Notes under the pieces: generated by a model
Database searches by the model: none
What the model was told of the DNA's origin: nothing
Seen by the model: only the letters and a program-made list of their open reading frames with translations
Assembly (NCBI GenBank): GCA_009746045.1
Contig: RPFO01000667.1
Location: forward strand, 5,241,719 to 5,305,718
DNA: 64,000 nucleotides
Reading direction: 5' to 3'
Origin: Mesostigma viride
Taxonomy: Eukaryota > Streptophyta > Mesostigmatophyceae > Mesostigmatales > Mesostigmataceae
Shown: positions 10,608 through 18,360 of the stretch, piece by piece
Position numbering within the stretch: the stretch's first letter is position 1
Layout: each line of letters begins with the position of its first letter
Program-made: the position numbers and the translations under genes

Positions 10608-11651
10608 TGTCACGTCCGTGATCATTTACGTCCGTGCACTCAAGAAGTTACGCGATTGCCGTAATCGGAATCGTTACGTCCGACGTTTGGTTGGTTCCGA
10701 TTCAGTATAGGCCGCAGGCTTTGTTCCTTGGGCCGGTGTGGAGCGCCGCGCCGGAAAGACCTGAATTTCTAGAGTGACAGTCTTAGGTGACCTGACTTAG
10801 GTTCGGGCGCAAGACTTTGGGGCGCAAAGCCTTGGTGGCTTGCGCAATATTCCGGTGCGTGACATTTGGCAGTTATGAATCTTTTGTATTGTCCAGACGG
10901 AATGATGTTCAGTCCATCTGACAAAGCTAGATACGCAGATCGTAGTGTGCGGTGTGCTGGCTCGCACGTGGCTGTCGAACAGACTTGCTCTGCATTTTGC
11001 TGGCAGTCTAACTGCACGTCAGGCGGCTTGCTGGCAAATGCGACAGCGCATGGATGCCGGGATTTTTGGAGGTATTTAGGAGCACAGCAGCGGCCATGGT
11101 GGTCGTTGTTCGCTCGTTACTCTCCCTCACAACTTGGTGTTGTCGTCAAGGGGTTTAATAGTGGAACAATCCGGAGCAGCCCCCGAGAGTGGTTGCAATG
11201 AGTAATTGTCATGAGATTGGTTGACGGAAGTGATAACTGTTTGGTTTCGTCAAGATGATGTGTGTATTGTGGGCGAGACTCGGGAAGGAACCCGGTCGTC
11301 GTTGGCCAGTGAGCCATAGCTGGGGTAAGCGGGATAGGTAGACAGGATAGGGGGCGCTAAAGGACACTGCCAGCCGTAAGCCAAGCGGAGCAGTGTGGCG
11401 TCACCCGAGGCCTGCTAGGTTATCAAGAACCGCTTAGCCTTATTTGGACAGTGACGCACAAGTACGACATTATACGACTAGACAACACTTGTATTCTTGT
11501 CGATGTCTTTTGAAATTAAATGTGAATGGTTTGGTTGCTTTCCAAATATATAAAGCATCATGGTTTTATTCTACACCTGGCTGGCTACGGCATTGCCTGT
11601 CATGAGGTCGGCGGCCAAGTATGTCCGTGACCTGCATCACACTGGATTTTA
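10608..11651 (+). repeat. Direct repeat A1
   Basis: This 1,044-bp repeat matches 12096-13139 without indels; I saw one difference (T at 10665, C at 12153). It begins TGTCACGTCCGTGATCA, a short inverted repeat, and contains a TATA-like box near its 3' end. Small open frames inside it are identical in both copies but show no recognisable protein. Confidence 0.92.
11546..11555 (+). promoter_or_regulatory. TATA-like box in A1 (second copy at 13034-13043)
   Basis: ATATATAAAG lies about 100 bases before the end of repeat A. Transcription starting just downstream would run through the internal segment in A1 and into flanking sequence from A2, as expected for an LTR-like promoter. Confidence 0.45.
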
Positions 11652-11999
11652 ACGAGCGAACAACCCATGATGGGTTCAGTCCGGCCAGCCTGGGGTTCCT
11701 CCTGCTTCACCCAGGGAAGCACAAGGAAGAGGTTATTGCTTAGCCTTCAAAAGCATCTGAAGAGGTTAGGCTTCTCCCTGTAAAAAGCCATTGAAGAAGG
11801 GGTTATTGCTAAGCCTTTAAAAGCATGCATGTTAAGGTTGTTGCTGATCCTGGAAAAGCATCTTTGAGCAGCTGGATTTTTTTTTTCCTTTTTGCTGCTG
11901 CCTGGAATGACGCCCTCTTTGGGCTTCCTTCGGTTGTGTGAGCTGCCTTTCTTTCACTTTTTGCTCTCAAGTTGTTGTGAGCTAAAGAGTGGGGGGGGA
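11652..11999 (+). other. Internal segment of the split-repeat element
   Basis: These 348 bases are unique to the first half of the element. They contain two imperfect copies of a phrase around GGTTATTGCT(T/A)AGCCTT and end in a G-run, TGGGGGGGGAGG (the last bases shared with B1). The same G-run lies directly before the LTR of the surrounding gypsy element. No ORF of note is present, so the element cannot move alone. Confidence 0.7.
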
Positions 12000-12093
12000 G
12001 GTGGCATATCACACACATGATTACTGCTGATAGTGGATGCATTCAAGTAGCGGTAATGATCAGTCCAGGATATAATGGCACGCAAACGCGACA
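12000..12093 (+). repeat. Direct repeat B1 (94 bp)
   Basis: It matches B2 at 13140-13233 with a single difference (G at 12077, C at 13217). It ends CGCGACA and is separated from A2 by the two bases GC, so the internal junction GACAGCTGTC is a perfect palindrome. Confidence 0.92.
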
Positions 12094-12095
12094 GC

Positions 12096-13139
12096 TGTCA
12101 CGTCCGTGATCATTTACGTCCGTGCACTCAAGAAGTTACGCGATTGCCGTAACCGGAATCGTTACGTCCGACGTTTGGTTGGTTCCGATTCAGTATAGGC
12201 CGCAGGCTTTGTTCCTTGGGCCGGTGTGGAGCGCCGCGCCGGAAAGACCTGAATTTCTAGAGTGACAGTCTTAGGTGACCTGACTTAGGTTCGGGCGCAA
12301 GACTTTGGGGCGCAAAGCCTTGGTGGCTTGCGCAATATTCCGGTGCGTGACATTTGGCAGTTATGAATCTTTTGTATTGTCCAGACGGAATGATGTTCAG
12401 TCCATCTGACAAAGCTAGATACGCAGATCGTAGTGTGCGGTGTGCTGGCTCGCACGTGGCTGTCGAACAGACTTGCTCTGCATTTTGCTGGCAGTCTAAC
12501 TGCACGTCAGGCGGCTTGCTGGCAAATGCGACAGCGCATGGATGCCGGGATTTTTGGAGGTATTTAGGAGCACAGCAGCGGCCATGGTGGTCGTTGTTCG
12601 CTCGTTACTCTCCCTCACAACTTGGTGTTGTCGTCAAGGGGTTTAATAGTGGAACAATCCGGAGCAGCCCCCGAGAGTGGTTGCAATGAGTAATTGTCAT
12701 GAGATTGGTTGACGGAAGTGATAACTGTTTGGTTTCGTCAAGATGATGTGTGTATTGTGGGCGAGACTCGGGAAGGAACCCGGTCGTCGTTGGCCAGTGA
12801 GCCATAGCTGGGGTAAGCGGGATAGGTAGACAGGATAGGGGGCGCTAAAGGACACTGCCAGCCGTAAGCCAAGCGGAGCAGTGTGGCGTCACCCGAGGCC
12901 TGCTAGGTTATCAAGAACCGCTTAGCCTTATTTGGACAGTGACGCACAAGTACGACATTATACGACTAGACAACACTTGTATTCTTGTCGATGTCTTTTG
13001 AAATTAAATGTGAATGGTTTGGTTGCTTTCCAAATATATAAAGCATCATGGTTTTATTCTACACCTGGCTGGCTACGGCATTGCCTGTCATGAGGTCGGC
13101 GGCCAAGTATGTCCGTGACCTGCATCACACTGGATTTTA
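12096..13139 (+). repeat. Direct repeat A2
   Basis: Second copy of the 1,044-bp repeat, running directly into B2. A2 plus B2 together would make a 1,138-bp LTR with TG...CA ends if the element is instead read as an LTR type. Confidence 0.92.
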
Positions 13140-13233
13140 GGTGGCATATCACACACATGATTACTGCTGATAGTGGATGCATTCAAGTAGCGGTAATGAT
13201 CAGTCCAGGATATAATCGCACGCAAACGCGACA
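13140..13233 (+). repeat. Direct repeat B2 (94 bp)
   Basis: Second copy of B at the right edge of the element. It is followed at once by TACC and the resumed reading frame of the interrupted ORF. Confidence 0.92.
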
Positions 13234-14585
13234 TACCGGTCCGGATCCTCGTGCCACCCGCGCTGCTGATTCCCTCCGGGAGTTGTCCCAGGGCGATCGG
13301 GACAGGGCCCCTTCTGTGGTGCATGCGACGCCGGAGACGCGCGACACGCCCGTCCCCGGGTATGGTATGTCCGCGCTCGCCTGCCGACAGTGTGACCTGC
13401 CGCGCGCCTCCGCCGAGCTGGCCATTTCGTCCATGTCCTACGGGTTCTCCCAGGTGTGTCGGGCGCCGCGGGACCGTGGCCTACCCATTGAGACTGATCG
13501 GCCTCCTTTCGACATGGTTATTTTAGCTGATCCGGTGTTCCAAGGAGAGACCCTGGTTCGGCGCGTTCTGTATCGCTGGGCTAGGCGTCACAACGACTTG
13601 GACACCTACGGTGGGTTCCAGTGGGCTTACCCTCCGCCTCTGGGCATTATGGCTTCGGATGCCCTTACGGTAGAGTTTCCTGCGGTGCCGGGTGCTACGT
13701 ATACAGCACGGTTCTCCAGCCCATCCTGGAGTGGGATGCCCGTCGTCCTGCGCCCATCCCTGGCCAGGGTCTGGACTCCCGTGGCCATCCCCCTCCTCGG
13801 GCTAGCGACTACCTAGAGACGTTCGGGTCGCGACAGTGCGCGCGACGGTGGCGCTCCCGTGAGGTTCGGCACATCCGGATGTGGCCGTCTAACGTGGAGC
13901 CCCTGGTAGATCTGTTCTTCCCGACGGGTTTGCGCCCTCGGATCCGGTACCATCGCCTACTCCTGCGGGCTCTCTGTTTGATCGCGGTAGAGCCTTTCCT
14001 TCGCCTCTTTGCCTGTGGTTTCCTGGACTGGGCCCGTGGCCAGGTCGTTCTCACGCAGCATAGGTATTACTGGGCCTTTCTGGGCCTTTTTCCTGATGGC
14101 GTGTGGGCCGATGTTTTCCTCACTGTAGACAGGCATGACAATGCCGATGATGTGGCCCACTACCAGGCGTACCTGGATGTTCTGCTGGCCTCTCGTGGCA
14201 CTTACCAGACGGATGGCAACTAGATAGAGGGCCTTAGGCCCGACCTGAGGGTGTTGTCCCTCCGGTATATAGAGTCGCCCTCATATTCTGGCCAGTTGAT
14301 TGGCTGTTCTTGGTCCTTGGTACTGATTTGTTTACTCTGTGTGTCCTGCCCAGTGCCGTCCCCCCCGGCAAGGACTCCGTTCCAGGCAGTTAGGGGAACC
14401 TCCCACCAGGCTTGGTGCTGGCTAACCCTACACCACCCGGCGTGGTGGTGGAGACCGTGTGAACTATTGGTGCTTTGTATCTTGGATGTCCTATCGATTG
14501 TGTTGGTGTGTGCTGGGTGCATTAGGTTTTTCCTACCCCTTTGGTAAATCCTCCCTGTGCGTAGGGAGAGGGCTCCCTACCTTTT

Positions 14586-14598
14586 GTGGGGGGGGAGG
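14586..14598 (+). other. Polypurine tract of the gypsy element
   Basis: GTGGGGGGGGAGG directly precedes the LTR start TGTTACG. It would prime plus-strand DNA synthesis. The same tract is found at the end of the internal segment at 11989-12001. Confidence 0.7.
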
Positions 14599-15162
14599 TG
14601 TTACGTCGCGTAACAATTCGTTGTCGTTACGGACGTAAATTAGGTCCTTTGCCTCGGTTGTTCCTAGGTTTACGTGTAGTTCCAACTGGGACACTATTGT
14701 CCTCGTAACAGTACCGTGGTACATTGGGTGCTTTTGGGCGCCGTGCCGCGTACTTTATTAGTGGTCCTTATCCTTTGGTAGAATGTAGTGGACCGGCGTG
14801 CATCTGTGCATCTGCCTGTGGTTCTGTAGGCGAGGGCCAGGTCGGCCCGAGCTTGTTGGACCGTTGGTGACCATTTATGCACGTTCCACCCCTTGTGTGG
14901 GCACTCGGTGTGTGTTAAATGAATTAACACATATTAGCTTGGGTCATGGCAGTGTAGTTGTGTTTCCTTCCTCTATTCCTGGAGTAAACGGGTTTGTGTA
15001 AATGGCTTATGGCGTATTACAGTAGTACTTACGTAAATGCGCTGAGATCTGGATCGTCTCGTTCGTCTTTCGCTAGGGGTTTAACTAGAGGCGGCCTTAC
15101 TAGTTTAGGTAGCATTAGGCCAGGTAGAGGTAGAGGTGGCGGTAGAGGTTTGAGACGTAACA
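14599..15162 (+). repeat. 3' LTR of the gypsy element (564 bp)
   Basis: The LTR starts TGTTACG right after the polypurine tract and ends CGTAACA, so its ends are a perfect 7-bp inverted repeat. The first 17 bases (TGTTACGTCGCGTAACA) are themselves an inverted repeat with a three-base centre. After 15162 the sequence changes to a minus-strand LINE-like ORF. The 5' LTR is outside the window, so length and age cannot be tested here. Confidence 0.75.
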
Positions 15163-15525
15163 GCCATGTCCTCGACTTTCTGGTTGAGCTGTTGCAGGTC
15201 TGCTTCCGGGAAAGCACCAGGAGTGTTGGCGGGGCCATCTCGGCGTCTTGGAAAGCTGCAATGAGTGCCCGGAGGCATATGGGGCCTGCGCGTGGCTCAA
15301 GAATACAGAAAGTCGAAGCTGTGGCTCATCCAGTTCGGCAATGTCTTCCACTGGAATGGTGTCGCCTGGCCTGCCTGGAGAATAGATCGCAAGTTGGCGG
15401 GCGGCCATGTAGCGCAGGATGGCCTGCGCCTGCTCGGCGGTAAGCGAAAAGAACTCGTGCTCGGATACAACCCGCCCGGGCATGAAAGACGCTGGGTTAA
15501 AAACAAATTTGTCGATAGCGTCGTC
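15163..15525 (-). pseudogene. Probable LINE ORF1, downstream part, cut by gypsy and by a LINE
   Basis: The minus frame has the segments LDDAIDKFVFNPASF, FSLTAEQAQAILRYMAARQL and, after a frame change, FPEADLQQLNQKVEDM, a coiled-coil-like stretch. At its right it meets the target duplication TAGGGGGTCTT of the LINE at 15537-17062. Beyond that LINE the same gene continues at 17074-17313. At its left it is cut by the gypsy LTR at 15162. I assign it to LINE ORF1 because its 5' flank is shared with the flank of another LINE at 44.2 kb; no domain proves this. Confidence 0.45.
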
Positions 15526-15598
15526 TAGGGGGTCTTAATTAATTAATTAATTAGGAACATCACTCCGTTGGGAGTAAATGTAGCACATATCCCTGAGA

Positions 15599-15656
15599 AC
15601 TGAGAAGGGGCATATGGCTTTTAATACGTATTAAAAGCCATATGCCCCTTCTCAGT
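15599..15656. repeat. 58-bp perfect palindrome
   Basis: Two 29-base arms meet at the central AC/GT step near 15627-15628 with no unpaired centre. The left arm reads ACTGAGAAGGGGCATATGGC and onward. Pairing continues outward after a four-base insertion (TCAG) in the right flank. It lies in the 3' UTR of the minus-strand LINE and would fold into a very stable hairpin in its RNA. Confidence 0.95.
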
Positions 15657-15926
15657 CAGTTCCTAGAATGTACATTCTAGGGTACTTCATGCAAGGGTGG
15701 GAATGTAAGCTACCCTTGCTCTAGGTGCACCAGGGCATCTGCACCCTCATGATCTATCACGCTATGCCCAGCTAAGGGGGAGCATGTCATGTGGGGGAAG
15801 ATCATCATGGCTATACAAGAGCTAGGGCATGGCTTTTCTAGACTAGATATAGCTTAGAGTTAGGTTAGTTCGATTACGCGGCTTCCTCCACACCACCCAT
15901 CCAACCTGGAATATGTGCTACATGAT

Positions 15927-15975
15927 CTCCCAACGGAGACATGTTATAATTTAATTTAATTTTAATTTTTAGGGC
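15927..15975 (+). other. LINE-type stem-loop and AT-rich tail, plus orientation
   Basis: The stem-loop CTCC-CAAC-GGAG at 15927-15938 is followed by a TAATTTAATTTAATTTTAAT tail. The preceding ATGTGCTACAT resembles GATATGTGCTACAT next to the opposite-strand hairpin at 15563-15574. It is probably the 3' end of a very short plus-strand LINE copy. Confidence 0.5.
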
Positions 15976-16087
15976 ATGGCTTCTCAGCAGAGAGTGACTC
16001 CCTGCATGGGCACTGCATAATTAAATAAAGCTAGGCATCATCTGGAGGGTGGCTCATCATAGGCACACATGTACATGACTAAAAAGG

Positions 16088-17062
16088 CTAGGCCTCAGCT
16101 GGTATAGTGCCTATAGTAGGCGGGCATGTACAAGGCCACTGTCTAACTATTCTACACTGCTGCTGCTGTATTCCCCTAGGCTGGGGCTTCTGGAGTTGCT
16201 GGGGCCGCGGTGGTCGAGCCGTCGAGGGGGTCGCGTGCCAGGGCTTGTGGCCGACGTTGATGGCCGCCCCCTTCCAGTACACCGGCTGGCCCGCCTTGGT
16301 CTGCCGGAGCTGGAGGTAGGTCGGCCATAGCTCCCGTCGCCGTTGTTGCTGCGCCAGGGTCAAGTCGTCGTCCACGGTGAAGGGAGTGTTCTCGAGCCGC
16401 TTGCGGCGTCTGAGAAACGAAATCTTGTCCGCTGGGCTCTCAAAGATGAGAAGAAGTGGAGGCGCCCCTGCCTTACCCCGCGCGCGGGGGAGGCGGTGGG
16501 CGGTCAGCTTAATCTCACCAAGGAGGCCCATGCGTGCAAGGATTTTGCTCTCAAACGCACGTGCAAGCTTCTCGGAATTCTCACCTTCCTCCATGTCGAA
16601 GTTCTTGAGTATGGCGTTGAGGCTGCGCTTGGGGAGCTCGGCCTCCTCGCGGAGGTCAAGCGTCTGCCGTTGGAGCTGGTGGGCTGCGACGGCGGAGGTG
16701 GTGGAGGTGGTATGTTGCTTAAGCATGTCCGCCCAGGTCGTGATGGGAGGAGCATCGCCGGCCAGGCCAGCAGGGGCTGGCTTGGCGGCAATGTCCTTCA
16801 CTGCCTGGGCGGTGAGGCCTGCGGTGTTCTGCAGGACCTCGATAGCGATGGCATTGTTCTTAAGACGCTGGTCGATGTCGAGGAGCTGGGCTTTGATGTC
16901 GGCGGTGGAGGTGGAGTTGGGAGTGGAGGTGGAGGCGAGGAGGGTGGAGGTGGAGGTGACGGTGGTGGAAATGTGAGGGAGCTCAGTAGCCAGCGTGCCG
17001 CCCATTGCCGCCACATCTGCGGCAAGGGGGGTCACGTGCTGCTGAAAGGCTGGGGGAAATAC
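16088..17062 (-). CDS. LINE ORF1 protein, N-terminally truncated
   Basis: The minus frame is open from the LINE edge at 17062 to a stop at 16088. It has a Thr/Ser-rich N-terminal part, a helical segment (DIKAQLLDIDQRLKNNAIAI), and a C-terminal half with ILKNFDMEEGENSEKL, AHRLPRARGKAGAPPLLL and DDDLTLAQQQRRRELWPTYL. These line up one for one with the ORF1 at 2905-3984, including the final YWKG/YWRG patch. The tail adds a Pro/Gln-rich end. The start codon is missing because the copy is 5'-truncated, so it is unlikely to be made as shown. Confidence 0.7.
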   Translation of the reverse strand, partial: VFPPAFQQHVTPLAADVAAMGGTLATELPHISTTVTSTSTLLASTSTPNSTSTADIKAQLLDIDQRLKNNAIAIEVLQNTAGLTAQAVKDIAAKPAPAGLAGDAPPITTWADMLKQHTTSTTSAVAAHQLQRQTLDLREEAELPKRSLNAILKNFDMEEGENSEKLARAFESKILARMGLLGEIKLTAHRLPRARGKAGAPPLLLIFESPADKISFLRRRKRLENTPFTVDDDLTLAQQQRRRELWPTYLQLRQTKAGQPVYWKGAAINVGHKPWHATPSTARPPRPQQLQKPQPRGIQQQQCRIVRQWPCTCPPTIGTIPAEA

Positions 17063-17073
17063 TTAGGGGGTCT

Positions 17074-17313
17074 TCCTCCAGGATTACCTCGCTGGAAAAA
17101 GCAGCCGATATCGCCATATGGCGGAGGGATCTGGCGGTCCATCTCGTCGGCTGGGCTGGTACAAAGCCGCTTGGAGGGGGCGGTAATGGCCGCCTCGTCA
17201 GCCGGCTGCGTCGCTAAGGTTTCCGCATCTGCAAGCAGCTGCGAAATGGTGGTGGGCGCGGTTTCCTCCCCATCTGCGTGAGGGTGGGAGGCTGCTGGCT
17301 GTGATTCCGCCAT
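17074..17313 (-). pseudogene. Start of the LINE-interrupted ORF (probable LINE ORF1)
   Basis: An ATG at 17313 opens a frame beginning MAESQPAASHPHADGEETAP and running into the target duplication at 17063-17073. The most plausible join across the inserted LINE reads ILEEDPLDDAIDKF, continuing at 15525. A frame change is needed within this part. It is Ala/Thr/Pro-rich with no recognised domain. Confidence 0.45.
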
Positions 17314-17340
17314 AGCTCGGATCCGGAAAAGACGAACTCC

Positions 17341-17515
17341 GCCTGAGCCGAGTTTTCTGATAGCGTGCGAAATCTGGGGCGATGGCTGCCGGAAATATTA
17401 TCAACGTGTTAATTGTCTTGAGAAGACGATTCTATTGCAACCAACCCGGTGTAATTTCATGACCTGAATCAAAAGTTATGAGCATTCTCGTATATTGCAT
17501 TCCGTCACCGCATTT
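17341..17515. repeat. Dispersed repeat, second copy at about 44200-44360
   Basis: Both places share GCGAAATC, a GTGTT...TCTTGAGAAGAC phrase and the long block CTATTGCAACCAACCCGGTG continuing to TTGCATTCCGTCAC, with scattered differences. Each copy lies just 5' of a minus-strand LINE ORF1, so it is probably the LINE 5' UTR. Confidence 0.7.
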
Positions 17516-18360
17516 CCGTCAAAGCAAAACAATGTTTCATATGGTATCATTGATGAACTATACATGCAATGTCATTGAAAATACATGACAGCTATCGAAG
17601 TTGGTAACTTGGGGTATACCTAGTTGTCTGACTTGATATTGACAACATAATCAATTAATGTAGCCAGGGCCTGCCTTAACCAAGGAGTGCACCTATCATG
17701 TAGGCAGGAATTCACCAAACATTCACCATCCACCAACTCGGGAATAGAGGCTTGAGCCATGGGAAACCCTCGTTGCGCTTTCTCCCTTGGGTTAACCATA
17801 CTCATTGATACTCTGCTCCCTTCGAACCCCGAAATGGCCCAATCTAGTCACCTAATGATAACAGTCGCATGCCTTGGTGGCAAGGACATGGAGCGCTTTC
17901 GACAGGCGGAGCCCACGTGATGCCCTCACTCAAATCTGATGCTTGTGTCCCCTCATTGCCAGGCAAACACCATTTACTCAGGTGTCTCTTTCGGGAGGTC
18001 ACGCATCACATAGGTTATAGGTAACCAAACTCCAGACCATCACAGGGCCCCATTGGTATCCCAGCACTAACCGTGTGTGCCAGGCTTATAGCAGGGCTTC
18101 CTTCCCATGATATCACACGTCTGGTATGATGCGAGAACTAATTCGATAGTGTGCCAGACTCACAAATAGCTGATGCTCCACCCCGTACTGCTCATCCCAC
18201 TCATGAACCATCGTTTCACTTAACATTCGTACCAGCATAGTCAGCAAAGTTAGCATCGGCAGTGCTAATATGCCATGAATAACAGATCCTCCACCACCAG
18301 AACCTCCATCATCAGATCTTCCACCATATCCTTCATCGGATCCTCAACCAGATCCATTCA
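17516..18360. other. Intergenic, no gene seen
   Basis: AT-balanced sequence between the LINE remnants and the E2 gene. Only short frames are open and none looks like a known protein. The part nearest 18360 (a CATCAxCAGATCCTCCACCA-like imperfect repeat at 18280-18355) is the 3' flank of the E2 gene. Confidence 0.6.

Larger units (their letters stand above)
10608..13233 (+). mobile_element. Split-direct-repeat retroelement (A1-internal-B1-A2-B2), non-autonomous
   Basis: A 1,044-bp sequence occurs at 10608-11651 (A1) and 12096-13139 (A2) with one difference seen. A 94-bp sequence occurs at 12000-12093 (B1) and 13140-13233 (B2), also with one difference. The order is A1, 348 unique bases, B1, GC, A2, B2. 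The outer ends are TGTCACG and CGCGACA, flanked on both sides by TACC (10604-10607 and 13234-13237). Excision with one TACC restores the interrupted ORF in frame, so these are true element edges. This layout is that of PAT/TOC1/Kangaroo-type tyrosine-recombinase retroelements. A tandem or two-LTR form of an LTR retrotransposon is the alternative. No protein for mobility is encoded. Confidence 0.8.
9259..14223 (+). pseudogene. Extra ORF 3' of gypsy pol, frame-broken and interrupted
   Basis: Downstream of the chromodomain stop a long coding-like region reads through several frames: about 9300-9660, 9635-10020, 10033-10150, 10150-10607, then after the inserted element 13238-13740, and finally about 13715-14223. 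It encodes a Pro/Ala/Ser-rich protein with a short helical stretch (SATVSAMQAQIQSLTAAFGA) and a more globular, aromatic C-terminal part ending RGTYQTDGN. I do not recognise a domain. Its position between pol and the 3' LTR is where some gypsy elements carry an env-like or accessory ORF, but I see no clear membrane segment to support that. Frame changes mean a pseudogene or sequence errors. Removing 10608-13233 and one TACC joins RAT to GPDPRATRAA in frame. Confidence 0.55.
9011..15162 (+). mobile_element. Ty3/gypsy chromovirus, 3' half (interrupted)
   Basis: The segment holds the end of a pol gene with a chromodomain, an additional frame-broken ORF, a polypurine tract at 14586-14598 and an LTR at 14599-15162. 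Its 5' part lies left of the CACTA insertion, outside the window. A second element (10608-13233) is inserted in the extra ORF. The bases after the LTR (GCCAT, 15163-15167) would be the target duplication, but the matching copy is not in the window. The element lies in a minus-strand LINE-like ORF. Confidence 0.8.
15537..17062 (-). mobile_element. Second ORF1-only LINE, 5'-truncated, with target duplication
   Basis: TAGGGGGTCTT occurs at 15526-15536 and 17063-17073. Between the copies, on the minus strand, lie a 5'-truncated ORF1, a 3' UTR and an AATT-repeat tail (15537-15553) with a hairpin at 15563-15574. No endonuclease or reverse transcriptase is present. The 3' UTR (15575-16087) contains a 58-bp perfect palindrome and, in opposite orientation, another hairpin with an AT tail at 15927-15975. 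Confidence 0.82.

Noticed and set aside
10866-11201. 111-codon ORF in repeat A, duplicated at 12354-12689
   Set aside because: Its identity in both copies reflects the recent duplication, not selection. The protein has no recognisable features and the reverse frame is open as well.
11652-11680. Primer binding site TGGATTTTAACGAG after repeat A1
   Set aside because: It starts with TGG as a tRNA-primed site would, but does not match the 3' end of a tRNA I can name, and half of it is also present after A2.
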